Shown here piece after piece: positions 45,821 through 56,999 of a stretch of DNA of 64,000 bases. Position numbers and translations under genes: made by a program. A model generated the notes under the pieces. It made no database searches. It saw only the letters and a list, made by a program, of their open reading frames with translations, and was not told the DNA's origin. Each line of letters opens with the position of its first letter. Within the stretch, counting starts at the first letter, position 1. Origin of the DNA: Oscarella lobularis (taxonomy: Eukaryota > Porifera > Homoscleromorpha > Homosclerophorida > Oscarellidae); NCBI RefSeq assembly GCF_947507565.1, contig NC_089187.1:1488001-1552000 (forward strand), read 5' to 3'.

Positions 45821-47145
45821 TTTTAGCTTACTGACATGATTGGACAATCAGGAGCGCGATTAGCCAATACGTCGCCGCCCCGGACGCGTTGTCAGAGTAA
45901 CAATACCACGTGATTGGCATCTGAAGTCACAAGCAGAAGCAGGAATGTGCAATGCTCGATGGTGATTGGCCCAACGGCTTTACGTGAGGCACGTGCCGTC
46001 AGTTGGATCCAGCCTGTGGAGACTAACGCGAAGCTTTCGAACAGTGCAATTTTGCATGCACTTACTTCATTAAAGCGCGTGCATTCTATGTGAATTTTGG
46101 TTTGGGTGCGTCTATATCTGGAGGTAGTAGCGCATACGCTAGTACAGCGAGGCACAGTGTGGTTCTGATGCAAGTCTCTTTGCATCACAGTCATTTTTGG
46201 TAGCCTTTATAAAAGCATTCTAGTGTGATTTTAAACTTTTCGTTATGCTATTAAATATGCGCGCAACGCCTACCAAATTCGATTGGCCTCTCATTGGATG
46301 CACTCCTGTCACACGTACATTGCTGACTCCACCTCTACAGTTGCCTACCAGCGTTGATGCATTTATGGAGAATATAGAAAGTCGGTGTGCGTGATAGAGT
46401 CTCTCGATCGATCTTGTGCACCAAAAGCGTTGCGAAGTCGTTAGGCCACAGCGACGCAATAGATGTGTCTGAAGTGCAGGCGGCTATTGATTGGGAGAAA
46501 AACGTCTACGAATTAATTAAGTCAACCGCGCACCCAAAAGGGGCTACACGTAACCTATGACGCGGACGAATATTACAACGCCCTTCTCCTCTCCGGGTTT
46601 ATCCGGGATCAGAGGAGAAGGGCTTTGCACGCGAGGCTACATTAAAGTAAGAATTTCATGTAGAAGCGCATGCCCTTTTATGTGCCGTATTACGGTATAT
46701 ATTTTGGGTTTATAACGCCATCTTTGTTTAATACATACAAAATTCTTAGTGCGTCAGCAGCATCTGGAAGGGAATTTCTAAAAATCGAGGCTACAAAAAA
46801 CTTCTGTATACCTTTCGTCAAAGGTTTGACTACGCCTTCGATTGCCAGAATGGTCGTGGTCTATCTGACAAGAGGCCGGCTCGGCGAGGTTATACAGCAT
46901 TGGATGATGATGAAAGACTGATGTGAAAGTGTGCAGATGAATACATTTATCTAACAACATCTTACTATTTAGTGGCTAGAAAATGTTTTCTGCGATACCT
47001 AGGTGAATGGAATGCGTACGCGCAAGTCCATTCCAGGTGTCTCCCTGCTTGATCGCAGGCGGTTGACTTTAAACCAAGAGACACTTTTTGGCTGGACAGT
47101 GACAGGTATAAAACTATATGACAGGTTCCCTAGGTAGATGATAAC
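45821..47145. other. No gene recognised apart from the stem-loop at 46,581
   Basis: Short open frames only. The frame at 46,670-46,921 (KNFCIPFVKGLTTPSIARMV) is of unknown origin. Confidence 0.4.
46581..46622. repeat. Conserved stem-loop, copy 2
   Basis: CCCTTCTCCTCT pairs with AGAGGAGAAGGG (12 bp); inside, CCGG pairs with CCGG around GTTTAT. It is followed by GCGAGGCTAC. Differences from copy 1 are paired on both stem sides. Confidence 0.8.
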
Positions 47146-47149
47146 GCGT

Positions 47150-47310
47150 TTTACAGTTCACTCGTTTCTTGAAGTTTCACGTCAAATGTTGTGTATGACT
47201 GCTGCATCCTAAGCGAACACGTCAGCCAAGACGCCTTAGAAAATTACTTTGGTCAACAGAGGGGTAAGGGTGGAAGGAGTGACACCCCTCCATCGCGCAG
47301 TGTTTATACA
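47150..47310 (+). pseudogene. P-like transposase C-terminal fragment
   Basis: Reads SEHVSQDALENYFGQQRGKG and GGRSDTPPS. It matches the C-terminal box of the complete P-like transposase at 51,730-51,800 (SERFCQDPLEMFFGKQRSRG). It is only about 50 codons long and has no partner pieces around it. Confidence 0.7.
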
Positions 47311-47894
47311 ACTTAGCGTCTTTACAACTACGGTGCAGGTTCTACTTTCCAACCTTTTTCGTCTCTGTCATTCAGAATTCCGTTTGCACAAATCCCTACA
47401 CGGTGAAACATCTCGAGACGAAGACGGCTGTTTGCTGAAGAAATAATAGGATCGACTCCTCTGCCAAAGCGGCGATGTACCAGTAAGAAGTGACGTACGT
47501 CAATAACACACTACAAACCCGTTCTATATGATGATTTATATTCAAATGCCATGCTTGCTCTGCTTTGCTATAATAGTATTAAAAAATAATCCAACGTTGT
47601 TCTTGGCGGTCTCTCGCTTTTTGTGTCTTTGTGATGAGCCTTTGTTGTTAAACTTTCTAGAGCTGTTTGTTGGCATGTGCATTACAATGGGTTTTCAACA
47701 ACTTCAGTTCGGTTGGAGGAATTGAAAGTGGAGAAAAAGACGGCCGCTTCTAAGAGCAGATGTGACGGCCCAAAGACATCCTTACTGTCTTATCCAGCAA
47801 AACAAATAAGTTGTAAGCTCTCTCGGTAACTCTAAATAGCCCACCGCGATCCACCGAATCAATCTAACCGAAAGTTAAGTCGTGTTGATGATCA

Positions 47895-48610
47895 TCTTCA
47901 CTTGATTTCAAGCTGTCGAGAGAGGCAAGTACGGAATACCTACTGCATCGGAACCGCTCGACAAATCGTACAGGCTTCCCCAAGAAAGTCACCGAAATAA
48001 CCCTGCGGAATTCAGCCAGGGGATCGTCATCGTCTTCTTGGGCAGATTTATCTTTGTTTTCTAATGCCAGCGTTGTTGGACACAAGGTTCATTGTCTTAC
48101 CTGGATCGACAAGAAGCAGGTAATAACATCAACGATTTCTCATTTGAGACTTGTTACTCCGGAGAATCTTTTTACTACGGTGAAACGACGCGAGAAAGAC
48201 GGCACCAGTATCGAAGTTCCTTGCCCAGCTGCCGTCGGCTATTACAATCGCTATATTGGCGAAGTCAATCTCGCGGACAATCTTCTGAGAGCGTACTCTT
48301 TCTCGTTGAAATCACGGCGGTGGTACACGCGTCTATTCTGGTACCTGATTGAATCGGCAAGGTAAACGCCTTGATCACGTTCAGGAAAGCGGTCGCCATG
48401 GATCTCATGACAAAATTTTATTCGAGGCAAAGGCCGGGCCGCCAGTCAATAGTGACTGCCGGTCGCTATAGACCGTCCTTTTCTAAAAGACAGCAACGGA
48501 AGGGGTCGCTGCGCTATTGCCACCAGCCCAAAACGCACGCAATATCGTTGCAATGACTGTGACGTGTACCTATACCCCGCGCCATGCCTTGAGGAATGGC
48601 ACACAAGGTA
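47895..48610 (+). pseudogene. piggyBac-like transposase C-terminal fragment
   Basis: Reads NRSTNRTGFPKKVTEITL, then after a short intron KVHCLTWIDKKQVITSTISH, VKRREKDGTSIEVPCPAAVG, YYNRYIGEVNLADNLLRAYS and KSRRWYTRLFWYLIES, and in a following frame CNDCDVYLYPAPCLEEWHT, the C-terminal cysteine-rich domain. The third catalytic Asp region (GEVNLADN for the usual GGVDKADQ) has Asn for the Asp of VDxxD. The N-terminal two thirds are missing and the frame is broken near 47,950 and 48,368. It ends 75 bases before the P-like element. Confidence 0.75.
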
Positions 48611-48687
48611 GGAATAATTTTTTTCTTACACAAAATGATGGACTTACATGCAATTTTTAGGAAAAGACGAAACATTGTTGGTTACAC

Positions 48688-48731
48688 CAAGGATACTAGA
48701 GGGAATGGATTGGAAACGAAGCACGCTACCC
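48688..48731 (+). repeat. Left 44-bp terminal inverted repeat of the P-like element
   Basis: Identical over 44 bases to the complement of 52,987-53,030. A further shared word, CGYGTCATGG, lies just inside both ends. Confidence 0.9.
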
Positions 48732-49196
48732 GTGTATGACGACACAGATCCGCGTCATGGTAACGCCCCCGTCTAGTCGTCTGTCACACGTGTCCCTGCG
48801 GGCAAATTGTATTGTTTTATCTGCGTGTCGCTTCTCTTGTTTGTTTCCAATCGTTTCCGGTATGATCCCGCTAGCGTATTATCGCTCTGCCACTCATGTA
48901 GAAGCATCCGTCGCGTAGATATGTCGCGTTTTAGGAGCAATAACGGTTTGTGTAATTTTCCTGACAAAATGAAGCTGCTATTCTGAGTTTCGCCGCTTAC
49001 AACTTCTCGCCGCATTGTTGCTGCTGTGGATTATGCTAAAATAAAGTAGTTTTGGACGTTCTTGGTCTTCGTATAAGTCTAAACGCGCGCTATTTAGCAC
49101 CAACTTTGTGTAATTTTTGTGAAAAGATTAAACCCCTGACGAGTACGTTTCGCTAAAATCCACTTTTGCTTGCTTCTCTAGTTCTGGACCGTCGTT

Positions 49197-51985
49197 ATGG
49201 GAAGGAAGTTGCTCTTTTTTGAAGGGAAAAATCAAGAAAGGAAGACGCAGTGGGAAAAGCGTAGGAAAAGAGGACGCCCAAGGAAGAAAAATTTGAGCGT
49301 ATGTTCAAAGCTGAGCAGTTATCAGTGTAGTCTTGATTGACACCGTCATTTGATTGTAGGTTGTCGAGCTGCAGACGGTTGAACCAGTCACAATGACTGA
49401 CCTAATGAGTCAGGTCAATCTGCCCTCATCGTCTTGGTCATCCTCTTTCAGCGACTGTGTGAATGTCAGCAAAATTGTGCATTCGCCACGAGGTCCGCTT
49501 CTTCTGCTTAATGTTACTATCTATGAGGATCTTACCTGGGAGGTGCACGTTGCTGGCAAGTCTGTTAAGCGGGACTGTATTGTCTTACAGAAAATGCCTA
49601 CAATTCTTTCTGTCCGTGCCGCTGATGATCTTTTGAACACACTGGAAAGCTCGATTATTTGTCCTGGCAATCCTGACTCGGCTTTCATCGCCTTAATTGA
49701 ATCTAGGAAAGGCAGTTTGCTTTCTCCAAATGGAAAGGAGGCGTCGTCCATCCTTGATTCTTCTGTGCCCGTCAAATTCGACGGTGTCGTCCACGAAAAG
49801 ACTGTTCGTTCGACGACGTGCCAAATGTTGACGACAGGTCGAAGATGCTCGGAATGCGTGAAGTACCGGAATGTTTTAAGAAAGATCAATAGTCGCTGGG
49901 AAAAATCAAATAATGACTTGGAACATAACGCTTCATTATCATCAAGTCACGCAAACGATAGATACCTCCGATCGCCGCAGAAGAAACTCAAAATGTCTGC
50001 AATTAGGAAAGAGCTGTCTTCAGCGAGAAGATTGGTGAGAGCTCTGCAAAGGCAAATAGAGAGGGATGGTATCTCCGTCGAGCCTCTCGTGCAGGATGAT
50101 CTTGCACAAATTGCGATGAGTGCCGAAAACGCCGTGCAGAAAGAGTGCCCGGACGGTTCCTTGAAAAAATTATTCTGGAACCAGCAAGTGGAGGCGTTGC
50201 GGAAAAACCCTAAGCAGATGAGATGGCATCCAGCCTTTATCCGGTGGTGTCTGTACATCAGGCTGAAGTCCAGCGGAGCGTACACCGCTTTGAGAGACTC
50301 TGGTGTGCTTCGTCTTCCATCCGAACGCACCCTTTTTGATTACACGCACTGGACTCGAGCTGCTGCCGGATTCCATGAAACCCTCGACGTTCAGCTAATA
50401 GCGGAGGCAAACGTTAGGGCTGAAAAAGATAAATATGTCGTCGTCGCGTTTGACGAAATGAAAATTAAGGAGAATCTTGTATTTGACAAGCACGGCCTGA
50501 ATCTTGTCGGATTCACTAATCTTGGCGAATTTGAAAATGGCATTCAAAGGCTAGAAGAACGTTGCAAGGCTGAAGGCGCGACCGAACGAAGCAGGGAACC
50601 CGCAGGGAAAATTACCACTCACATGCTGGCGTTTATGGTCAGAGGACTGTTCTCGACACTGGAATTTCCCTACGCACACTTTGCCACTACGGGTGCGACA
50701 GCTGTTCAGCTTTATCCCATTGTTTGGGACGTTGTCAAGCACCTTGAACGATGTGGCCTTAGAGTCATGGCATTGGTCTGCGATGGAGCCGCAACGAATC
50801 GGAAATTCTTTGGACTGCATTCTTCTGCCGGCGACGAGATATGCAAAACAAGAAATCCTTATTCCGAACAAGATCGCGACATTTACTTCATGTTTGATGT
50901 CCCCCATCTGCTAAAAACAGCCAGAAACTGTTGGTCAAATTCCTTTGCCCACCGCTTCTCGAGAAAACTCTGGGTAAGCGTAAGCCAACGCTATAACTTA
51001 CTGACGTAATTCCTTGGTTTCGTAGAGAAACGGTCAATTCATAAACTGGATACATCTTCGAGACCTGTACGACAAATCCACGACGTCATCAGGTCTCTCT
51101 ATCTTACCAAAAATTCGAAGAGAGCACCTGCATCTAACGTCATATTCAAGAATAACCGTGTCATTTGCTGCACAGGTATTAATCAGATTTCTTTGCCTGG
51201 CATGTTCACACATATTTTTCCATCTAATAGGTTCTTAGTAAATCGGTCGCCGACGCATTTGGGCACTTTCGGTCAGACGACACGAAAGAAACAGAGTTGT
51301 TCGTACCGATGATGGACAAATTTTTCGACTGTCTAAACGGTCGATGCCTCTCTGAAGGAATAAAGAAAAGAAAACCGGATCTTCTTCCGTACCGTTCTGC
51401 AGACGATGAACGACTACAGGTAAAATCAGTGAAACCAAAATTGACCGTCATTTTCATGCTAGTGGCTAAAGAAAGACTTCTTAGCTTACTTTGATGATTG
51501 AAGGAGTGAAGTTGACGCGAGACCGGGATTTTCTGCAAAAGAAAAGCAGTTGATGCAGCTGTCTAGAGAAACGTTACAGGGACTTCGAATTACTGGTAAG
51601 GGATGAAGGGCCCACACCTTGCCCACACCTAGCATTTGATGTAGTAGCTCATTGTTTTTATACAGTTTCTTCTTTCGTCGAATTGGTGCCTCTACTGCTC
51701 CAAATTCCTGGCGTCGATTACGTCCTAAGTGAAAGATTCTGTCAGGATCCGTTGGAAATGTTCTTTGGCAAGCAGAGAAGCCGAGGCGGAAGCAATACCA
51801 ATCCGACCGTGAAGGAGTTCAACGACAGCGCAGTAAGCATAAGAATGCAGGGCTCTGCTGCACTTGCCCCTCTTCGAGGAAACTGCAGGAAGAGAAGACG
51901 TGCTTTACAAGAGATACAGATTAGTGACACTCCTTTGCCTAAACGTCGTTCGAAGAAAGGTACAATAAAGGTACAATGTGCTTAA
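49197..51985 (+). pseudogene. P-like (THAP9-related) transposase with N-terminal AT-hook
   Basis: Six exons: 49,197-49,298; 49,360-50,973; 51,026-51,175; 51,231-51,419; 51,463-51,595; 51,666-51,985. Every junction keeps phase, giving about 836 residues. Exon 1 has an AT-hook (RKRGRPRKK) where P/THAP9 proteins have a THAP finger; a CxxC (RRCSECVKYRNVLRKINSRW) and a coiled coil follow. The catalytic region has VVVAFDEMKIKENLVFD (Asp), VMALVCDGAATNRKFF (Asp) and FMFDVPHLLKTARN, then SERFCQDPLEMFFGKQRSRG and LAPLRGNCRKRRR at the end. These are the RNase H-like and insertion domains of P transposases. The only defect is TGA at 51,499-51,501 where related proteins have Trp (FDD-stop-RSEV). It ends four bases past the end of the convergent partner gene. 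Confidence 0.85.
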
Positions 51986-52976
51986 ATTGCAAGAGTCTTT
52001 CGGAATGGTGCGGATTTTGCTGTGGTTTTAGAGTGCGTGTTCTTGTATCTTTCCATCCAACTTCCGGCCATAGAATAACCTCTGATCGTTAACCACAAAT
52101 TAATGATGTCTTCCAAGAGTAGCCGAGAATTTTCAAAGTCGACTTTATCTGTCAGAGAGGCCCAACAGCCTCTGAAAAACGCATCTTCGCAGGCTGTGCG
52201 AACTATGGCCTTCCTCTTGCTTCCCTCACCATCATCCGCAGATGACAGCAAAGCAGAAGTCAACAAATCTCGCGTTGACATCTCCACTTCTCTGAATAAG
52301 CTGAAGGCGTCATCATTTACCTGGAAAAGACCGCCTCTATTAGTTCTCTGAACCTAGTCCTTTGTATAATCAAGAAAGGACGACTCAGGTCCTTCAACAC
52401 TCATGGCGTCAAGCAACTCTATGCAATTGGCTGCAAATGTTGCCTTTGACTTTTGGTATTTCTTCTTCAGGGAAAATGGAACATATCCCGATGCATAGCG
52501 AATAATGACTTCCTCTTCCTCACTGAATCCACTTGACATTCCAGAGTAGAAGAAGATGACGATGTGAGAACCATATTCTCGAGCATTTTTTCATTAACGT
52601 GCTGCTGAACAATACGGTCAAGAGAGAGGCAAATCTTACTGAGAAATTCATCCCAAACTCTGGCAAGTCGATCCGTCCGTATAGAATGCCATCGCTGAAA
52701 AATAGACGCTTTCTTTCTAGGCGTCAGAATAGCTGCTCCCTGCGCTCCTCCTGTTGCCAGATTCACGCTCCGGACAATTTCGTTTGCAAGGGTATCGAAT
52801 TCATTCACATGCATTCCTGAATCGTAGGCCGCCAGCAATGCTTCGGCCTGAAGGACGCTTTTTCGGCACCTCTCTGACGGAAGCGAAAACATACAGTCGC
52901 TCCCAACGCCAAGAAGGATATCTCTAACAGCTTTGCGATTCATGATACGGGTCTGTCTCTCACGTGACCATGACAC
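51982..52976 (-). pseudogene. Convergent partner gene of the P-like element, unknown function
   Basis: Starts MSWSRERQTRIMNRKAVRDI. Exon or frame 1 runs to about 52,560 (LLAAYDSGMHVNEFDTLANE, LTPRKKASIFQRWHSIRTDR). Frame 2 (52,539-51,982) reads SGFSEEEEVIIRYASGYVPF, SLKKKYQKSKATFAANC, then TAG at 52,354 and, still in frame, RTNRGGLFQVNDDAFSLFRE and LLEDIINLWLTIRGYSMAG. The switch between frames needs a small intron or a one-base shift near 52,540. Similar RGGLF-VND proteins occur beside P/THAP transposases in other animals as uncharacterised genes (from memory). No enzyme motif or membrane segment is seen. It may help transposition or repress it; that is a guess. Confidence 0.6.
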
Positions 52977-52986
52977 GGATAAAACA

Positions 52987-53030
52987 GGGTAGCGTGCTTC
53001 GTTTCCAATCCATTCCCTCTAGTATCCTTG
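52987..53030 (-). repeat. Right 44-bp terminal inverted repeat of the P-like element
   Basis: Perfect complement of the left end; followed by the duplicated target GTTACAC. Confidence 0.9.
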
Positions 53031-53218
53031 GTTACACTAAACAACATTCTTTGCCATTTCTTTTAATTGCCCGTATGTTACATGTGTTCTACGATCTCTT
53101 TACTATTAGATAAAGCCAGTTTTGCCTAAATGGTGATTTATTTAGACTCAAAAAATAGTACAGTATACTGCACTAAAAACAGTTAAAGGTTAGTTAAGCT
53201 TGTAAAAGAAGGCGCCTA

Positions 53219-53243
53219 CTGTCTGTCCAGCTTCAGTTGGCCT
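53219..53243 (+). repeat. Left TIR of the Sailor element
   Basis: 25 bases identical to the complement of 55,157-55,181; preceded by TA. Confidence 0.9.
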
Positions 53244-53506
53244 CCGGATGTTATTATTAGATGAGCGCGTAATTGTTTCCCTACCCGTCAATTAGGAAGA
53301 GGAGTCAACGTACGCGGAAGTTTCCCAGTTCGTTATTATTTCCCTCCGACCGTGCCTCCACTCTTGTTTGGCTTCAGCGTGGCCGAAATTCACCATGCGA
53401 GAGTTTTTTCATCGGCTTTTTAGCAGTAGTTGGCCGCCATAGTCGCCATGTCTATTAGCGCGCGTACTCGAGAAAGAAGCGCGCGTACTCGAGAAAGAAG
53501 CTGTCT

Positions 53507-54977
53507 ATGTCTCGTAGAGTCGTTCGAGCGACTTCCCGAGAGAAACAGCTCATCGAGCGAGTTCGAAAGTGGCTGGAAGAGGAGCGAGACACGCCACGGA
53601 AAAAGAGAATAGGAGTCACAAAAATTGAGGAGAGATTGCAGGCAGTAACTGGCTATAGCATCCGAAGTCTTAGACGTTATCATAAGGAATTCACAGAAAA
53701 GGGACGGATTGAACGTTCACCTAAAAAGCGAGTTAGATATCACAAATCTCGAATACGGATAAATCCTGATGACTTCGATCGAGCTGCTATAAGGCAGACA
53801 ATTCAACAGTTTTACGAACGGCGGGATTACCCTACCCTTAGGACTCTCTTGCAGGCACTGAGGGAGAAGGAGTATTCCGCGTAGGTCGGTCGACGCTGTC
53901 TCTCCTTCTGAAAAATATGGGCTTCAAGTATTGCCGTAGAAACGATAAAGTATATGTCTACGAAAGAAAAGAAATTGTTAGTCAATGTCATAAATTTTTG
54001 CGGTCAGTAAAAAAGTATCGACGAGAAGGGCGAGCTCTTGTGTACCTTGATGAAACCTGGGCGATGCACATATTGCCCCAGAGAGAATCTGGTTAGACGA
54101 ATCAGGAAAAAGTGGTTGGAAACGTCCATCGGGGCGAGGACAGAGACTTATCATTCTCCACGCTGGTGATCTCTATTTGATACATGGATATACTGACAAT
54201 TCTGAATTGCTTTCTTCAGGTTCGAAGGACGGGTGGATTCCAAATTGTTCGCTGGTTTTTCGATCAAAAACAAATAGTGGTGATTACCACGACGAGATGA
54301 ACTCAACTCACTTCAGTGAGTGGTTCGAAGTAAAGCTCATCCCCAACTGCCTACCAAACTCTGTCATTATTATGGACAATGCACCATATCACAATTCAGT
54401 AATCGAAAAAGTGCCAACAAAATCATCTCGGAAGAATGTGATGCAGGACTGGCTGTCTGCGCACTCTATTGACTGGAACTCAAGAGATCTAAAGAAAGAT
54501 TTACTCGAAAAAATAAAAAAAGCCCAACCAATGAAAAAATTCGTTACAAACGAAATTGCGCGTCGCCACGGTCACGCCGTTCTAAGAAGCCCAGTAGCAC
54601 ATTGCGAACTTAATCCAATCGAGCTTGCTTGGTCTCAGGTTCAGGGGTATCTACGAAGGCACAATACGACCTTCAAGCTCGCTGATTTGGAACAGCTGGT
54701 GCCTGCAAGCTTCGCCGCCGTTCTACCGGCTATGTGGGAAGCATTTTGCCGGCACACGGAAAGCGAAGAAGAGCGATTCTGGGTTTCTGACGGTCTCCAG
54801 GAAGAAGCGGTTGAGGACTTTATTATTCAGTTTAACGTCGACGAAGACGAAACCGACTCCGAAGGCGAAGAGGACCCCACGGGCTTACCTGAGAGCGAAA
54901 GCGATAGTTCCGAAGACGAACGCGACGAGAACGACGAGCTGTTGTTGATTCAAGATCGAGTTATAGACACGTCATAA
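53507..54977 (+). pseudogene. Sailor-type DDE transposase, two frameshifts
   Basis: Starts at ATG 53,507. The N-terminal helix-turn-helix region reads RIGVTKIEERLQAVTGYSIR and RSLRRYHKEFTEKGRIE. After a one-base shift near 53,868 the frame gives VGRSTLSLLLKNMGFKYCRR and REGRALVYLDETWA (first Asp). After a second shift near 54,088 it gives SGWKRPSGRGQRLIILHAGD, then SVIIMDNAPYHNSVIE (second Asp) and SPVAHCELNPIELAWSQVQG (Glu). There are 81 residues between second Asp and Glu, the DD82E spacing reported for Sailor. The tail is acidic (EDETDSEGEEDP). All catalytic residues are present, so only the two indels inactivate it. A relative lies at 20,975-21,669. Confidence 0.85.
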
Positions 54978-55156
54978 GTAACTAAGTTAAACTAATGACA
55001 TAATTAGATCGCGCCCACTTACGCCTCTAATGCGCACGGTACGCTGTATCATTGCGTCCGTCTACATAGCGAAAATGCCCTCGTCTTGCGCTTTACAGCG
55101 GTACCAAGGTGGCCTTTGTGCGACAATCGTAGCAGAAGTTATTAAGTGTCTCTTAT

Positions 55157-55181
55157 AGGCCAACTGAAGCTGGACAGACAG
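55157..55181 (-). repeat. Right TIR of the Sailor element
   Basis: Complement of the left TIR; followed by TA. Confidence 0.9.
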
Positions 55182-55539
55182 TAGTTATGAGTAGCAAAAA
55201 ATTAACCGAGTCCTAACCCGATTTCCTAGATAAGCCAATCGGTGAAGTTCTCCAACAACTCTTGTGCGCCGAAGTGCAGCTCGTCTCTCTGAGTCAAGAG
55301 TAGAAGAGTAGTCACTTGTGATAGCCTTTTCCAGAGCTATAAATAAATAGAGTAACGACATGCGTATGTCTGTTTTTTAATAGTCACATGATTATGTGGA
55401 CGCCATTTTGTGTCCTACAAAGCATTATCCGGGCGGGAAGTTATTCGTGTTTGTCTAAGCGCTATGTCGTGTTGCGCTGCCTTCGGATGCATTTATTTAT
55501 AGCTCTGGTCCTAGCTAGCGTTATGCGCGGAGGGAAATA

Positions 55540-55704
55540 TGTTACAATTTCCCGTCCGTGGGTCGTCGTAACTCGGGTGATCGAGTGGTCGTCGCCGGAT
55601 GCAACTCTTTATTCAGCTATAGCGAGGTCTCCCCTCTCTCCACACCCACCTAACCCTAAGCCCCGTATTCGAATTAACACAAATCATGCAATCAAATCCC
55701 AACA
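55540..55704 (-). repeat. 3' LTR (165 bp)
   Basis: Same ends as the 5' LTR. A purine-rich word, GAATGGGAAAT, precedes it on the minus strand as a weak polypurine tract. Confidence 0.85.
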
Positions 55705-55800
55705 ATTTCCCATTCTAAGCTCAAGTCACGCCCTCGTGACCATTCTCTCGGCTTCGACGTAGCAGCTGTTTTTCCGCTGCTTCTGCGGTGTGCGCCAGCG

Positions 55801-56942
55801 TCAATGCTTTTCAAAGGTACGGGGAGGCGGCTTTAATTCCCGTTTCCACTTCTCCCATAAGCCTTGTTCGAACTGTCCCAGTAGCAGGTGATCTTTCAGT
55901 CCCTTCGTCACTGCGAAACGACCGTACGCTTTCTCGAATAAGTGCTGGAGCTCTTGTGCGTATTGCTGCACGGACTCTTTCTCCTGCACTCTGCTATGGA
56001 ACATTCGACTTCGGTACGACTCAAGCATCAAAGGCAGGGCTTTCGCCTTGAATACTTCGAGCATTTTGAGAACGATTCACGGTCCACTTCGGAAATGGAT
56101 TCGTACGCACTCAACGCCCGTCCCGTCAGGCGTAACGCGAATTGCTGGACTTTCAGCTGCCCTGTCCATCCCGCAATTGATGAATGACGTTCGAATTCCT
56201 TCACGAACTGTTCCAAACGTTCTCCCTCTGGGTCGTCCTTTCCCGAATACGGCGGAAGCTTAGGCATCGCCATTGAGCGTATGGCCGCCATGAATTCGGC
56301 TCGTTCCGACGTCCCTTGTTCCTTTCCTCCTTGAATTTGCAACTTCTCCGCCGCCTTTTCCTTCCGATCTTCCTTTTTCTTTGTCTTAGCTTGTTTACGA
56401 CCGCTCCTCTTCTTTTTCGAGTCCTCCACGTGGTGTTTCTCCACACCCACGTGATCTTCATCTTCAGAAGTCGACTCTGTTTCCCGGTCCTCCTCACTCC
56501 CTTCCGATCACTCCATTTCCTCCGCGATCGACTCTTCGTCTCCTCGACTTCTCGACGTCGATCTCGACGACACGTACCTTCGTTCACTCACTTGCCGCAG
56601 CAATTCAAAATGGCGCTCTCGCAGAGCGTCTTTTTCTCGCAACCAGTCCAACTCAGCAGCGCGGCGCTCCTCGCGTTCCTGCTGCAACCGGTCCGCTAAA
56701 ATGTCGAGTTGGTCTGCTTGCTCGGCCGCCATCCTTTCTAATCGCGCAACGTTGCGCGCCTCCGCTCGAGTCGCTCGAGCGTCTCCCACGTCCGTCGCGG
56801 GTCGTCGCGCACACTCGTCACGCTCCTCTTCTCCCACGTCGACGTCGCGCTCGTCTTCGGTCGGCGGCAACGGCGACGGGGTCCGTTCTGGCGACGCTTG
56901 CCTGCGTCGCATCTTCGCTTTCTTCGTTTTGCCTCTCGGCAT
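55801..56942 (-). pseudogene. Gag protein of the LTR element
   Basis: Starts MPRGKTKKAKMRRRQASPER with a basic, then acidic N-terminus and a long coiled coil (ARLERMAAEQADQLDILADR). A TGA at 56,508 interrupts it, with the same frame continuing. The capsid-like part has PKLPPYSGKDDPEGERLEQF, GWTGQLKVQQFALRLTGRAL then a one-base shift near 56,060 and QQYAQELQHLFEKAYGRF, matching the Retrotrans_gag domain. No zinc knuckle is visible. The protein would form particles if supplied intact. Confidence 0.75.
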
Positions 56943-56978
56943 GACTCCTCTTCGATTTTTCCTGGTCGCACTCTGTCG

Positions 56979-56996
56979 ATCCCGGACAGGCCCCCA
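56979..56996 (-). other. Primer binding site resembling tRNA-Pro type
   Basis: TGGGGGCCTGTCCGGGAT lies three bases after the 5' LTR on the minus strand. It differs at two positions from the tRNA-Pro primer site known in some retroelements (recalled, not searched). Confidence 0.65.
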
Positions 56997-56999
56997 AAT

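Larger units (their letters stand above)
48688..53030. mobile_element. Complete P-like transposon with two convergent genes
   Basis: Perfect 44-bp terminal inverted repeats run from 48,688 and end at 53,030 (starting CAAGGATACTAGAGGG). Flanking GTTACAC is duplicated at 48,681-48,687 and 53,031-53,037. The 4,343-base element carries a transposase (plus) and a second gene (minus) that end within four bases of each other. Perfect ends suggest recent movement, although each gene now carries one stop. Confidence 0.9.
53219..55181 (+). mobile_element. Complete Sailor (DD82E) element
   Basis: A 25-bp perfect inverted repeat (starting CTGTCTGTCCAGCTTCAGTT) begins at 53,219 and ends at 55,181. TA is duplicated at 53,217-53,218 and 55,182-55,183. 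Length is 1,963 bases, with one transposase gene on the plus strand. TA target and single gene fit the IS630-Tc1-mariner group. Confidence 0.9.
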
